Source: Zygnema cylindricum
Taxonomy: Eukaryota > Streptophyta > Zygnematophyceae > Zygnematales > Zygnemataceae
Assembly: GCA_037447655.1 (NCBI GenBank)
Contig: JBBHKE010002343.1
Coordinates: 1-62,000 of the forward strand
DNA: 62,000 nt
Direction: 5' to 3'
Shown here piece after piece: positions 44,932-57,544 of the stretch (within the stretch, counting starts at the first letter, position 1; every line of letters starts with the position of its first letter). The translations under genes were made by a program, and so were the position numbers. Under the pieces are notes generated by a model. It was not told the origin of the DNA, ran no database searches, and saw nothing but the letters and a program-made list of their open reading frames with translations.

Positions 44932-46060
44932 GGTTATAGGCCCACCCTCTAGGGTGCCAATATTTCATAGATCACAATTTCTTTATTGGGAAATGATGAT
45001 GGAGGGAGAACTATTTGAGAAACACCTATGGGGCATAGTGTCTGGACAAGTTCAATGCCCACCTCCACTTAAGTTTGGAGGAACGCGTTTTTTTGGCACC
45101 TCCGCTTGTACACTATGTAGAACAGCTACCACCATCACTGAGGATGAAGACGAGGAAGGAGAGGAGATTGTCATGGAAGGAGAAAAGGGAGGAGTTGCAA
45201 CTCAAGTGACACCATTGGCGAAGGTGATACTGGCAACAACACCACCAACAACGGCGACAAGGGTTCAAACCGAAAGATCAGAGTATAAAAAGTTGAACTA
45301 CAAAGACAAAGATGCTAAGCTTTTAATTCTTTAAACTGTAGCAAAGGGCATTACCATTTCCCTTATGCGTGTCAAATCTTCATCTCATATTTGAATATCA
45401 CTAGTTAACAAATATAAGAGTGGATCATTGCAGCAGCAACAGTTTGCAGAAAACAAGATTGCGGCTTATACTTATAAGGGAGGAAGTATGAATAATTATT
45501 GCAATGATTTAGGAGCATTATTTGGAGAGTTAGAGAGTGCACGTAACTCATGGTATGAGAGACAAAGAGTGAACACATTAATGATGAAACTACCTGAAGA
45601 GTATGAGAATATCATTAACCGATTGCAAGACATAGGAGATAACAATTGGAATTAGGATGACACAGCGGGAATGATTTAAGTGAAAGAAAGCACCATAGAG
45701 CTTAGGAGAGGGAGTCCAAGTGTTCAAGCATTGTCTTCAGGAGCTGATTGGCGAAAGCGTGATGAGGAGAGAGAAAAAGATCCCTATCAAAACTTTGGAG
45801 GAAGAGGACAAAGAGGTGCCAAATTTGATAGATACGGGAGAGGAACTTCTCGAGAAGGATTATGTCACTTCTACAACAAACCGGGACACTATATGGCAGA
45901 TTGTGGCAAACTTGCAAATCTTCGACTAAAAGATGGGCAAGGGACCTCAAGAAATGGAGGAAAGAAAAAGGCTTTACTAAATCAAGTTCATGATGAGTAA
46001 GAGAACGAATAAACCGAACACGAAGAGGAGCTTGAGGAGCTTGAGGAGCTTCTTCTTAAT
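44932..46060 (+). pseudogene. F gag remnant
   Basis: QVIGPPSRVPIFHRSQFLYWEMMMEGELFEKHLW leads into an acidic part, then GGSMNNYCNDLGALFGELESA and MMKLPEEYENIINRLQDI, the copia Gag region. The zinc knuckle reads CHFYNKPGHYMADC with the second Cys changed to Tyr. Stops at about 45332, 45393, 45654 and 45678. Confidence 0.88.
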
Positions 46061-46480
46061 TCGAAAAACACTTAAAAGCATGTTGACATTCCACGGAGAC
46101 AAAAGTGTGCTTTCGAAATTAAGAGGGATTCACCTGAAGATGAGTGGATCATAGACTCAAGGGCCTCAATGCATATGTGCAAAGATAAAAGGTGGTGCAC
46201 TAGACTGAGAATAATCCCAATAGTTGAGATAGTGTACAGAGATCGTAGAGTAGAAATCATAAGTCTTGTGAAAATGTTGACTTGAAAGTTCTAGTTGATG
46301 GAAAGGCCTCAATTGTAACACTTTCAGACGTTCTTTACATTCCACAACTTAGTAAGAACTTGGTCTCAACAACTGTCCTACATTAAAAGGAGTTTGAAAC
46401 AGGAACTAGGAAAGGAATCTTCACAACAAGCTTTGATAATGAGGTTTATTTTATAGTTGAGAAAGGCAGTAACGTGATGT
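46061..46480 (+). pseudogene. F protease remnant
   Basis: WIIDSRASMHMCKDK shows the active-site position with Gly of DSG changed to Arg. VTLSDVLYIPQLSKNLVS follows. A stop and a frame change lie near 46275 and 46384. Confidence 0.83.
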
Positions 46481-47480
46481 TCAGAATTGTTCTTTGCAAT
46501 GAAAAGAGTGTTCTCTACTCGTGTGCAAGTGAGATGATGCTTTGGCACAAATGGTTGGGGCATGTGCATCTAGATAGATTAAAGAAAATGAAGAAAAACG
46601 GAATAGTGGAGGGTATTACTTTTGACGATGATGAGACCTTTGATGATTGTAGTGGATGTGCCCAAGGGAAGATTCATACACTTCCATTTCCAAAGGCAAC
46701 CACATTTAGGAGAGAGAAAGTATTAGATCTAATTCACACCGATGTGTGGGGACCTGCTAGATATGCTTCACATAGGGGGAAGAGGTGGATGTTAACTATC
46801 ACACATGATTGGTCTACATACACGAAGGTATACTTACTCATACATAAGTAGAGGTGTTGAGATGTTTCAAAGAGTATAAAGTATGGAAAGAAAAACTACA
46901 CGAAATCTCAATAAAAGAGATAAGAAGTGATAATGGGAAAGAATACACCTCAAGGGATTTTGAAGATTATCTTAAAGAAAAAGGAATTCATCATGAGAAA
47001 AGTATTCCCTAAATCCGGAACAAAATGGAGTACCAAAAAGACTTAATAGAACTTTAGAAGATTTGTCCAGAAATATGTTAACTGATAACAGGATAAGGTT
47101 GCAGTTTTGGGCAAAATCTATAAACTTTGCTAATTTCATCAAAAATAGAGTCCTAATTTCAGCAAATAAGGAGGAAACTCCGTATGAGAGGTGGAAAGGA
47201 AGAAAGACTGATTTGTCTAGTTTGAGAGTGTTCAGAAGTCCAGTCTTCAGTTTGGATTCCGATAAGACTAAATGGAAGTTAGAGGGGAGAGGGAAGCTAG
47301 GATATCTTGTAAGATATGATAATGGCACAAAAGGATACTGAGTGTATGACTTGAAAAAGAGAGATATAATTTTGGTAAAACACATAGTGGTGATGAATGA
47401 AGAGAAGTCCATTGATTCATTCAGATATAATAAGGAAGTCAAAATCAAATTTGAAACGGATCAGTTTTCTAACTTTGACT
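46481..47480 (+). pseudogene. F integrase remnant
   Basis: Pre-integrase MMLWHKWLGHVHLDRL and CSGCAQGKIHTLPFPKATTF with HTDVWGPARYA are intact (46474-46851). The core continues in other frames: IRSDNGKEYTSRDFEDY, then NRIRLQFWAKSINFANFIKNRVL and KKRDIILVKHIVV. Several frameshifts. Confidence 0.88.
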
Positions 47481-49121
47481 TTGAAAATGAAGAGAAGGAA
47501 GAGGGAGAAAAATAAAATCTGCAGATCTACCAAAGGAGAAGGAGGAAAGGACAACATCCGAGGCAACGCCACAATACGAAATGGAAACCGATGAGGAACT
47601 TGATGAGACACCAGAATTGGAAGATAGGGGAGCTGAAAATCTCCCAAAACCAAACTGAAAGATGCCTTCAATACCAACGTCCGATTTTGAAGAGGGAAGA
47701 AGAAGTAGTAAACGACTTGAGGAAAGACAAGTAAATAACCAACTCACAAAGATGTCTCACCTAGATAAACCTCAAACATACTTAGAGGCCATAAACACTG
47801 CATAAAGTAGCCGGTGGATCACAATTTTAAATGAAAAAATGGCCTCCATCATGGAAGCCAATACATGGGAGTTGGTAGATTGTCCACCGGACCGAAAACC
47901 GATCGGATGTTAGTGGGTTTTTAAACTTAAATTAAACCCTGATAATACCATTCAGAGGTACAAAGCTAGGTTAGTTGCAAAAGGTTATACTCAGAAAGAG
48001 GGGATAGACTACGAAGAAACCTTTGCACCTGTAGTCAAATTTCCTTTTGTTAGAATCCTTTTAAGTATAGCCGCAGCGGAGGATATGGAATTACACCAAA
48101 TGGATATTAAAATAGCCTTTTTGCACGAAGTGTTGGAAGAAGAAATTTACATGAGGCAACCGGAAGGATTCGTGGAAAGTGGGGAAGAAAGCAAGGTTTC
48201 TAAACTGATAAAATCACTCAATGAGCTTAAGCACGCCCCGCGACAGTGGAATAGAAAGCTCAACGATTTTTTGACCAGTTTGGGGTATATCAAAATTAGT
48301 TCAAATCACTCCATATATTTATTTGAGGATGAGGATGGAGTGATATTTATTGCTATTTTATGGATGATTTGTTGGTCTTAAGCAAGTCCTTAGATTAAAT
48401 TAACAAACTAAAACGAGAACTTAGAAACTGCTTTGACATGAAACATCTCGGCGAAGCAAAGTACAATTTGGGAATTTAAATGGAGAGTATTAGAGGGAAT
48501 AGGATTATAAGACTCACACAGAAAGAAGGAACTGTTAATATGCTAGAAAATTTTCAAATGGAGAAAGCAAACGGATGTACCACTCTCATGGATTTGAAGA
48601 AATTGTGTGAGGGGAGTGAAGAGGGAGGAATATTGATCATTAATGATGAGATAGATGAGATAAAAAGAAGATTCATAGAAAATATCCCTTATCGGCAGAT
48701 TGTAGGCAAATTAATATATTTTATGAATTCTACCCGACCGGATATAGCTGTAGCCGTAGGAGTCCTTTGCAAGAGTCTAAATGAACCAAGTTAGAGAGAT
48801 AGGGAGGCAGCCAAAGGTGTACGACTAGATATGTGTTGTAAATTGGATCTCTTGCATGCTTGATGAACTTGGGTTCAGGAAGACAAGAACTCAGAATGTT
48901 TTTTGTGATAATCAAGTTGCTATCTCTATTGCAGCTAATCCGAAACATCACTTCAAAGCTAAGCGTATGGATATTAGACTAATCTTTGTCAGAGAGAAGG
49001 TTGAATATAAAATTATTAAACTGGTTCATAAAATTGATAAAGAAATGATTGCAGACATGATGACAAAACCAGTACCTTCCCCTAAGTTGATTTATTGCAG
49101 AGAAAACTATGGATTAAAATA
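47481..49121 (+). pseudogene. F reverse transcriptase and RNase H remnant
   Basis: RT motifs HQMDIKIAFLHEVLEEEIYM and SLNELKHAPRQWNRKL; the catalytic region is frameshifted just at the YVDD site (FIAIL, 48342-48381). RNase H is internally deleted near 48830: it jumps from the SLNEPS region to LLHA and then VFCDNQVAISIAANPKHHFKAK. The tail ADMMTKPVPSPKLIYC is present. Confidence 0.88.
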
Positions 49122-49147
49122 AAAAAGTGACTAGGAATTAAGGGGAG

Positions 49148-50050
49148 TGTTCAAAAGAGGTAATTAATAAGTCACTTCTATATTTTAGTAAGAATGTTAA
49201 GAGAGAGAAAGAGAGAACCAAAGGCACGCCATGGCTGACTTGTCATTTAGAAGGAGGCAGAATGAAATAGAAGGTATTTTACTATTTGTAGCAAAATACT
49301 GCCTCTGGCCGGATTTGAAACGGGGTCTTCAGACTACTATTTAGACCTAAGCCTTATCCATTAAGGCACTAGCGAAACGATATACGTACTATGTTTCAGG
49401 CACATATATATATTTATTAAACGGACTAATTTACAGCAGACTAACGAAAACACGCATTTTTCAATTCATGCATGGAAGCGAATCGAAGCCGCATAAGTAC
49501 AAATGATCAGACAACAACAGTTGTTGCCGCCACCCGCAATAAAATTTCGGTGGCCTTTGGGGATAGAGTCAGGTGACGCCACGTGGCACCATACTATTGG
49601 ATACCGAAGAAGATGGGAGGAGGAACCATGGCTCATGTTTTGACAAGCATCACTTTGAAAGCCATGTCGTACAATGGCCGTAAAAAAAGTACATCGCCTA
49701 ATGTACCTTCTAGTACTATATAGTGTTTCTATTGGACTAGGGTTTAGTAGTAGGCACTCGTAAGTAGGCAGACCAGGACTTAGTGAAATTTAGGTACCTC
49801 TCTCTAAGAGAGCTTGTAACTATAAAGGTCATCTTTGACCAGCCATAACTTACTGCTCAAGGGAGCAAATTCAGTGATTCTTTTTGCGTTTGACTCAGGG
49901 GAGTTTTGTCCTCACAAGGGTGAGAGTGGTCAAAATATTTGTGTTCCTGAGCGGCGCTTATTCATCGGGAGAGTAGAAGGGGAAAATATTATCCTAGAGG
50001 CTTTCCATAGGCTGCTCATTCTCTAGGTCAATGGAGACCTCAAAATTGCA
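49148..50050 (+). repeat. F 3' LTR (903 bp)
   Basis: Begins TGTTCAAAAGAGG after the polypurine tract, ends CAAAATTGCA. Antisense A box 49351-49371. Hairpins GCTC-AAGG-GAGC (49855-49866), GACTC-AGGG-GAGTT (49892-49905) and CTCAC-AAGG-GTGAG (49911-49924). Start codon context ATGGAGACCTCAAAATTG intact. Confidence 0.93.
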
Positions 50051-50740
50051 AGGAAGAAAAAAGGTTTATGGAAAGGATTCCTTATTGGTAGATTGTAGAG
50101 AGTTTACTTTACTTTATGAGCTGTACAGGTTAGGACATAGGTGGAGCAGTAGGTGTCCTCAGTAGAAGTCTAAATGAACATAGGAAAGAGAGTGGGAAAT
50201 AACCAAAAGAGTGTTGAGATATTTGGTGGGAATAAGGAAATTGTGGTTGCATTTGGGAGGGGAGCACACTAACATCACTACATAGAGTAATGCTCGTTAT
50301 GGGAATGTACCTTTAAGGCGATGTACAACTGGATATGTGTTGCGAATTGGATCAGGTGCATGCTGTTAGAGTAGCAAATAACCGAAAGTAGTAGCTCAAT
50401 CCATTAATGCTGCCACCAAAGAATTTATGTGGGTAAAATGAAAATAAATTTATGAAGAACTAGGGTTTATAAAGTCTACAACTCAAAATGTCTTATGTGA
50501 TAATCAAGCTGCTATCTCTATTGCAGCTAATCCAAAACACCATTTCAAAGCTAAATATATGGATATCAGACTAAGTTTTGTCGAAGAGAAGGTTGAAAAT
50601 AAAATAATTAAATTGGTTCATAAAAGTTATAAAAAAAATTGTTGCAGACATGATGACAAAACGAGTGCCTTTCCCTAAGTGGATTTATCGCAGAGAAAAT
50701 TTTGGACTTAAATTAAAATTTGACTAAAAATTTAGGGGAG
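50051..50740 (+). pseudogene. Copia element G: RT tail and RNase H
   Basis: Resumes after F: EKRFMERIPY, then LLYFMSCTG, VGVLSRSLNE, LRYLVGIRKLWLHLGGEH, and the RNase H end NQAAISIAANPKHHFKAKYMDIRLSFVEEK with many stops. Polypurine tract TTTAGGGGAG ends at 50740. Confidence 0.88.
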
Positions 50741-51638
50741 TGTTAAAAAGAATTAATTAATATTCATTTTTTAATTTAGACTCTAGAGAGAAGAGAGAGA
50801 GAGAGTCACCATAGATGCCCCCATAGTCAGAAACAAACAAACAAACAAATAGAATAGACTGATAGATTACCAAAATGTTGCCCTAGACCGGATTTGAAAC
50901 TAGGTCAGCATAATACTATGTAGTCGTACACCTTATCCATTAAGGCGTTAACGAAACGAAACACGTACGTGGTTTGATATCTAATTAAAGATTTACTTGA
51001 CCTCACTTTCACTTAAACAAACCAAATTGGCGAAACAACACAGATAGATAACGACGCTTGCGGACGCGAAATCTAACTGTGTAAAACATATGATCGGACG
51101 GATGTAGTCGCCGTAGCCAAACACGAGTGAACCTTTGGTGGCTTTCGGATATTACGGCGTGCTATGCCTGGTGGCGCCACATCATTAGACGCCATAAAAG
51201 ATGGGAGGGGGAACGATGGCTCCCAAGCTGACGAGTGTCAACTAGAAGGCCATGTTGTACAATAGCCGTATAATAAATACAATCAACCACTGTACCTTCT
51301 TATAATATACACTCTTTTGATTCGCCTAGGGTAAAGTAGTACGTAGCTTTGAGTACGAGTTTAGGAACTTAGCGTGTTTGAGACGCCTCTATCTAGGTGA
51401 CCTTTTGTATTTATAGGCCATCTTTGGCTAGCCGAATCTTACTCCTCAGGGGAGCAAATTCAGTGATTCTTTTTGTGTTTGACTCAACGCAGTCTTGTCT
51501 TCACAAGGGTGAGGGTGGTCAGAGTATTTGTGTGCCTCGGTGGTACTTATTAAGTGGAAAGTGGAAGGGGCAAATATTATATTAGAGGCTTTACATAGGC
51601 TGCTCATTCTGTGGGATAATGGAGACCACAAAATTTCA
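50741..51638 (+). repeat. Copia element G 3' LTR (898 bp)
   Basis: TGTTAAAAAGAATTAATT to AAAATTTCA. Antisense tRNA-like motifs: B box 50890-50900, A box 50930-50950 (TAACGCCTTAATGGATAAGGT on the minus strand). Hairpin CTTCAC-AAGG-GTGAGG near its end. The palindrome AGCCATGGCT is degenerate. It lies inside a minus-strand gypsy RNase H; the other target flank is lost. Confidence 0.9.
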
Positions 51639-52370
51639 CTGTGCTTGATAGTTCTTTTCAGCATCATTAAATTTCCTCGACTCAAAAGCAATTAGATGAA
51701 AATGTTTGCCGACTTTTTGACTTATTACTACACGTAGACATTTATCAGATGCATCAGTAGTGATCAGAACTTCAAATTGCCCAACAGGATCAAGATACTC
51801 TAGTGTTGGGACAGAGGTCAACTTTCGTTTTAGTTCCTTGAAAACTCTCTCGTGATCGGCTCCCCATACAAACGTCTCCTTCTCCCGAAATAAATATGTC
51901 AAAGGTGCGGCGATCATAATGAAGTTCATGATAAATTTCTTGTAATAAGTGGCCAATCCCAAAAATAATTTAACTTCTGTAACATAAGTGGGTTGCTTCC
52001 AATTTTGGATTACATTAATTTTAGATGAATCGATTTTAACACCTTCCACATTAACTGTATGTCCTAAAAATAATTGTTTACTTTTAAGAAAACTGGATTT
52101 CGACAATTTTCCACATTGTTTACTTTCCCTTAATCTTTCAAACACTTTCTTTAAATAAATTACATGTTGTTTTTTAGATTCACTGTAAATTAGAATATCA
52201 TCTATAAACACCTGAACAAACTCATCTATATAATCTAAAAAGGTTTGGTTCATTATTCTCTGATAAGTAGGCGGTGCATTCGTCAAACTGAATGAAATCA
52301 CTATCTATTCAAAATGATCAACTAAATGTCCTCTTTGGTTCTGATTTTTTAAAAAATATTTTTCTACGTC
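51639..52370 (-). pseudogene. Gypsy reverse transcriptase/RNase H fragment, minus strand
   Basis: A 222-codon open frame (51636-52301) reads SFSLTNAPPTYQRIMNQTF, FIDDILIYSESKK (catalytic DD), LFLGHTVNVEGVKID, FLGLATYYKKFI and the RNase H start FEVLITTDASDKCLRVVISQ. Further upstream the frame is broken by a stop where the conserved Trp/Met region lies. It ends at the G LTR, which interrupted it after AEKNYQAQ. Confidence 0.9.
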
Positions 52371-52935
52371 TTTTGTAGCGAGTAATGGCTTTGAGATCAC
52401 TTTGAAATATGGTCGGCAAGTTGTTGGGAGGAATGGCAAAGTTGCAGTTACAAGTACTAGAGATAATAACAAGATGTATTGTATGGATATGGCTAATACA
52501 AGGGAGAATAATGTTCTGTATTTCGGTGTTGTGCACTATGATGAGTTGTGGCATAAACTATTAGGCCATATAAATTATGATAGTTTGAGAAAAATGGTCT
52601 TTGGTGGCAAAATAGATGGTGTCTCTGTTACATATCAGCCAGTTAAAATGTGTGATGGTTGTGCTTTAGGAAAAATACACAGATTGCCGTTCCCTACGGA
52701 GTCGGAACATTAGTCAACTAGATTTTTACAACAAATTCATTTTGATGTTTTTGGTCCTGCAAAGGTACCATCTGTCGAGGGGATGAAATATATGGTCACC
52801 TTGACCGATAATTTTTCTGGTTTACAAAGGTTTACGTCATGAAAGAAAAGAGTGAAGTGTTCGGTCATTTCAAACACTATAAAGCATGGGTGGAGAAACT
52901 ACCTAACTTGCTGAAAAAGGACAAGATGATAACAC
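52371..52935 (+). pseudogene. Copia integrase fragment of another lineage
   Basis: Reads GFEITLKYGRQVVGRNGKVAV, then HYDELWHKLLGHINYDSLRKM and CDGCALGKIHRLPF (pre-integrase zinc region), a stop at 52711, then HFDVFGPAKVPSVEGMKYMVTLTDN. It differs clearly from the A-G families (different spacing and residues). It stops making sense after about 52935. Confidence 0.85.
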
Positions 52936-53769
52936 CACGTCGACAATGCAAAACGGACTAGTCCCCAGGATTCACTCATAGCAACAACAGTGATACACGG
53001 CATAGACAGCATACATAGGAAGAATTGGCACTTTATTAATCCCGAAGAGATTACAAGATTCAAAGCTCGTTCCGAAAGTCTACTCCCAAAAGAGGTTCCT
53101 TTGACTAGGCAAGCTGAACTATTTATATAAGCTAGCTGTTAGTCAACTAAGTGCCACACTTATATACACGTGGACCTTCTCGGTCATTTGATACCATCCA
53201 AACTATATTCTAGAACAACACAATGTAATCTATAATCAACTGCGTTGCTATAGTGCTACGCTACGCTGCTTTGCTGCTATACCAGACTGCTATGCTGCTA
53301 TCTTAAGTTATTATGACATCCCAGTTGCGCTGATCTGCCATCGCAACTCTAGCAGCCTCCCTACTTTGCTCCAAACTGCGTGCTTAATTTTGTAACCCTA
53401 TTATACTGCCTCCCACTAAGGTTTCATTCTCCAACTGAATACTACCTACTTAGGGAAATTGGAGTTGACAAAGTATCTCGTAAGTTTCTTGTCGCTATTC
53501 CTCGAATTCCGCATGTAGAGTGTCGAATTAGTTATAGAGTTCCTCACATCTCTCCTCCAAGAACGCGATGCGGTGATCCGCCGCTGCTAGACATTGTCAC
53601 ACAACCCGCCACGACAGCTATTCGTCTACCTCTTCAAGTTTATTTCTAGCGCACCAATTTGTGGCAGAGGGGTTTCGGGTGTAGGCTCATCAGGTACTAG
53701 ACTCTAGGGAGCTATGGGTGCTATAGCTATGTGTGGTTTTTCTTCGTCCAAATGTTCCCACCTAGGTAC
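52936..53769. other. Unassigned repeat-like stretch
   Basis: No convincing coding sequence. A TATA-like TTTATATAAG (about 53129) and GCTGCTAT-rich words at 53255-53300, similar to the H solo LTR (37440-37560), hint at an old H-like LTR on the minus strand. 53380-53760 shows nothing I can name. Confidence 0.4.
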
Positions 53770-54832
53770 TGTAGAAATTTATGGTCCATTTTAAGTATTT
53801 TCTAGGTCTAAATAGAAATATACAAAGAAGCCGAGGCAATCTACCTCTAACTTCTCTCTCCAACTCTTAAACTTGTCGCAGTCACTGAGAAATTGGAGAG
53901 GGAGCTAGAGCCATGGCTATCTAGGCTATCTAGAGGTTTACGGGAAATATATATTAGTTAGGGGTTTATTTACTAAAAGGTATGTGCCGGTCACAGGATT
54001 TGATCCTGTTACCTACCGGCCAAGAGATAGCCGATACACGGTAGCCTTAGCTATTATATCTAGAACTAGTGTTACGTAGTATATGGTTTGATAATTAATT
54101 AAACATTATCAAATAGGATAATTCAATTAAATGTAACTGTTAACGGGATACATAGATCCTGTAATGTGAAAGTACGGATTACGGTACGGATAAGAAACCA
54201 ATGACGCGCATTTCGCATTTATTTCTTTAATGAAACGAATATCGCGCATGTATTTATTACGGCTACGATTAAATGTGAATTTAATCGGACGGCCGGAATT
54301 AACGCCGAGATCGCGGAAGAGGATTTCGGCGGTTTGTGGTCATCGCCAAATCGGATGACACGTGGCGGAATCACATTGGATCGCGGCATCTGCGAGGATT
54401 TAGGGAGCAAATCCGAAAATACCACGTGTCGACATTTAGGCCATGTCGTACGGTGTCCGTACAGAAAGTACACCAGCAGCTCTACTTTTGTGTACGGAAG
54501 TGTAATCTGATTGGTTCCGTACATCAGTAGATAGAGTTTGTGAGAGAGATAGGACTTAGAAAAATTAGGAGATAGGACCCTCTCTCCCAGAGAGTAATTA
54601 TACAAAAGGTAAACTTTGACCCTCCATAACTTATTACTCAAGGGAGCAAATTCAGAGATTCTTTTTGCTATCGACTCAAGGGAGTCTTCCTTTCTTAGGG
54701 GTGAAGTTGGTTAGAGTTATTGTTTGCCAGGGTGGCAGTTATTTTTGTTGAAACACGAAAGGGGTCAGGGTTATCCTAGAGGCTTCTTAGAAGTTGTCCA
54801 CTCTGAGGACTTATGGAGGTCTCAGAGTTTCA
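53770..54832 (+). repeat. A2 5' LTR (1,063 bp)
   Basis: TGTAGAAATTTATGG to GAGTTTCA, then primer site GGTTATAGGCCC. Same modules as A1; antisense B box 53996-54006, A box 54043-54061. Its GACTC-AAGG-GAGTC hairpin is intact but the next one is damaged. Confidence 0.92.
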
Positions 54833-55880
54833 GGTTATAGGCCCACCCTCTAGGGTACTAATCTTTAATGGAACTGGCTTCATATACTGGGAAAGTATGA
54901 TGATAGGAGCTCTATGCGAAAAAAGGTTTTGGGGGATAGTGAGTGGACGGTTGTGGCGTCCATCAAGTCTTCGAATTCCTCCACGGTTTGAGGAAGTAGA
55001 TTCACCAGGAAAGAGGATCCACCTTCAACAGAGGAAACAAAAGAAGGAGAGGTGGTGGACAAAGGAAAGGAGAAAGAGGCGACCACACCAATAGCAACTG
55101 GTTCGACACTCATGTCACCTTTTCCGAGGAACGAGGAGAATAATACTGAAACCTGGGACTTCAGCAATATGGCGGCAAAGCACTTCATCCTACGCCATCT
55201 CACTCAAGGACTTGCATGTCCTTATTTGCAGGTAGAAATGGCATCCGATCTTTGGATGGCTCTCATAGAGATGTACCGAAGTGGTATGATTCAGCAACAA
55301 TATTTGGCTGATCAAAAAGTTAAGGAATTTGTATACAAAGAGGGGAAGATGTTGGATTTTTGCAATGAGCTTGCTACACTTTTCCTGGAGCTAGAGAGTG
55401 CGTGAAAAGATTTTAGTGAAAAAGAAAAGGTTAATTGTTTACTGATGAAGTTACCCAATGAGTTCGAGTATATAGTCAACCGTGTGAAGGACTTGCCGGA
55501 CTCAAGGTGGATATGGAACTCAATGGTAGGGATAATTCTTGTTCGAGAGAATACGATAGAGATCCGAAAGGGAGGAAAGAGTGGCCAAGCCTTGGCAACT
55601 GCGACCGATTGGAGGAACAAGGATTCCTGGAAACTGGTCGGAAACTATGGGGGGAGGGAGCAGAAAAATCAGACCAACGAGTTTAGACCAAGGGCTCCCA
55701 AAGGTTTATGTCATTTTTGTAAGAAACCTGGGCACTATATGGCAAAGTGCACTAAGCTAACCGAGCTTTGGTTAAAGGAGGGGCACACTGGTGGTACCCC
55801 AAGAGGAAAGAAAAAGGCCCTTGTGACACAGGTACATGAGGCGGAATTCGAGGCAAGGATGATGAGCAGTTTTTAGATGA
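54813..55880 (+). pseudogene. A2 gag
   Basis: The start codon at 54813 lies in the LTR: MEVSEFQVIGPPSRVLIFNGTGFIYW. After a frame change near 55000 it reads SNMAAKHFILRHLTQGLACP, GKMLDFCNELATLFLELESA, a stop at 55403, then MKLPNEFEYIVNRVKDL and an intact zinc knuckle CHFCKKPGHYMAKC. It is better preserved than A1. Confidence 0.9.
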
Positions 55881-56310
55881 GGAGTTGGAGGCGAAAACGA
55901 GGTCGAAATTCCACGAAGGTAGAAATGTACTTACGGTGGATTGAAAGGTGAAGCAAGCTAGATTGTAGATTCATTTGCCTCCATGCACATGTGTAAGGAT
56001 AGGCACCTGTTCACTACGATAAGAAATATTCCCACCGTAGAGATAGAGTACGGGGATGGGAGGATAGTCACCAATACTCTTGTAGGATCGGTAGATTTGA
56101 AAGTGTTAGTAGAAGGAAAGACATCCGTAGTAACATTCTCCGATGTATTCTTTATTCCGGAGCTGAACAAAAACCTCATCTCTACATCCGTATTAGATGA
56201 TAAGGGTTTTTTTACTAGCAATAGGGAAGGAGTCTTTACTGCTAGTTTTGAGGAGGATGTCTATTTCATTGCTGAGAAAGGTAGCCATGGGATGTGTAGG
56301 CTGGTTTAAG
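55881..56310 (+). pseudogene. A2 protease
   Basis: IVDSFASMHMCKDRHLF shows the active site with Gly of DSG changed to Phe. VEIEYGDGRIVTNT, FIPELNKNLISTSVL follow in one frame to a stop at 56308 caused by a lost base. Confidence 0.85.
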
Positions 56311-56329
56311 TAATGAAAAGAAGAAACTT

Positions 56330-57536
56330 TAATATGCTGGTGTTCATGATATTATGATGTGGCATAAGAGGCTTGGGCATGTGAATCTAGACAAGTTAAC
56401 AGAGATGAAAAAGATGGGAGTGGTGGAAGGGATTAAGTCCATTGAGAGTGATAATATAAGTGATTGTAGTGGATGTGCTCAAGATAAAACACACAGATTA
56501 CCCTTTCCTTAAATAGCCACCTATAAGGGAGAAAAAATTCTAGATCTAGTACACACAGATATTTGGGGACCGGCTAAAGTACCATCACTGGGGGGGAAGA
56601 GATTTATGATGACTATCACTGATGATTGGTCTCGGTATTCCCAAGTGTATTTTTTGAAAAACAATTCAGAAGCTGAGGATTGTTTTAGACAATATAAAGC
56701 ATGGAGCGAAAAACTCCATGAAACTCCAATCAAGAGAGTAAGGAGTGACAATGGTGGAGAGTATACTTCTAACCAGTTTGAGGATTTTCTGAGGGAAGAT
56801 GGGGTCCAACACCAAAAGACAGTTCCAGAAAATCCTGAACAGAATGGGGTAGCTGAAAGGTTAAATAGAACACTAAGTGATAGTGCTAGAAGTATGTTGT
56901 CGGATAAAAAGATAGGAAAAAGGTTTTGGGCAGAAGCAATGAACTGTGCTAATTACCTCAAGAATAGAGTTCTTACTTCAGCTATAAAAGATCAAACACC
57001 TTATGAGAGATGGACAGGCCGGAAACCAGACATATCTCACTTAAAGGTTTTCGGCAGTCAAGTATTCAGTCTAGATACTGATCGGTCCAATTGGAAGCTA
57101 GATCCTAAAGGAAAACCGGGATACTTATTAGGATATGATGAGGATGTTAAAGGATATAGAGTTTATGATCTAAAAAGGGAAGATATAATCTTAGTAAAGC
57201 ATCTAGTAGTTATGGATGAAGGAAAATCTGTGGATCCCTTCAAATATACGAAGCCAGTAAAAATCAGATTTGAGTCAGAAAATTCCGATGACTTTGAGCT
57301 TCCTAACTATCCAGGTTTTAGAGAAGATGACATTCTTGCAGGTACAAATCAGACCGAAAAGGACTCGGCTGTGGAAACTCCAGTGACAACTCTACCCGAA
57401 GCGGAAGACGTGGTGGAAATTGATTCGGAATCAAGGGATAGGGGAGAAGCCGAGTTTGTTCGAAAGAATCCACGAGAACCATCTATTCCGGCCTCAGATT
57501 TTGAGGGGGGGAGGAGAAGTAGCAAAAGACTGTTGG
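56330..57536 (+). pseudogene. A2 integrase
   Basis: Pre-integrase MMWHKRLGHVNLDKL and CSGCAQDKTHRLPFP, one stop at about 56512, then a 300-codon frame with DIWGPAKVPS, TITDDWSRYSQVYF, RSDNGGEYTSNQF and QNGVAERLNRTLSD (acidic triad present), through KREDIILVKHLVVMDEGK to the hinge RKNPREPSIPASDFEGG. This is the best-preserved copia integrase core in the window. Confidence 0.92.
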
Positions 57537-57544
57537 CCACTTTG

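Larger units (their letters stand above)
53770..57536 (+). mobile_element. Copia element A2, 3' half missing
   Basis: 5' LTR (53770-54832) plus gag, protease and integrase colinear with A1, then an abrupt end at 57536 after SKRL in the hinge before RT, where minus-strand gypsy sequence starts. No RT, RNase H or 3' LTR. Without the second LTR no target duplication can be tested. Confidence 0.9.

Noticed and set aside
48342-48381. Programmed frameshift at the F RT active site
   Set aside because: F has many other stops and frame changes and a disrupted zinc knuckle, so simple decay explains it.
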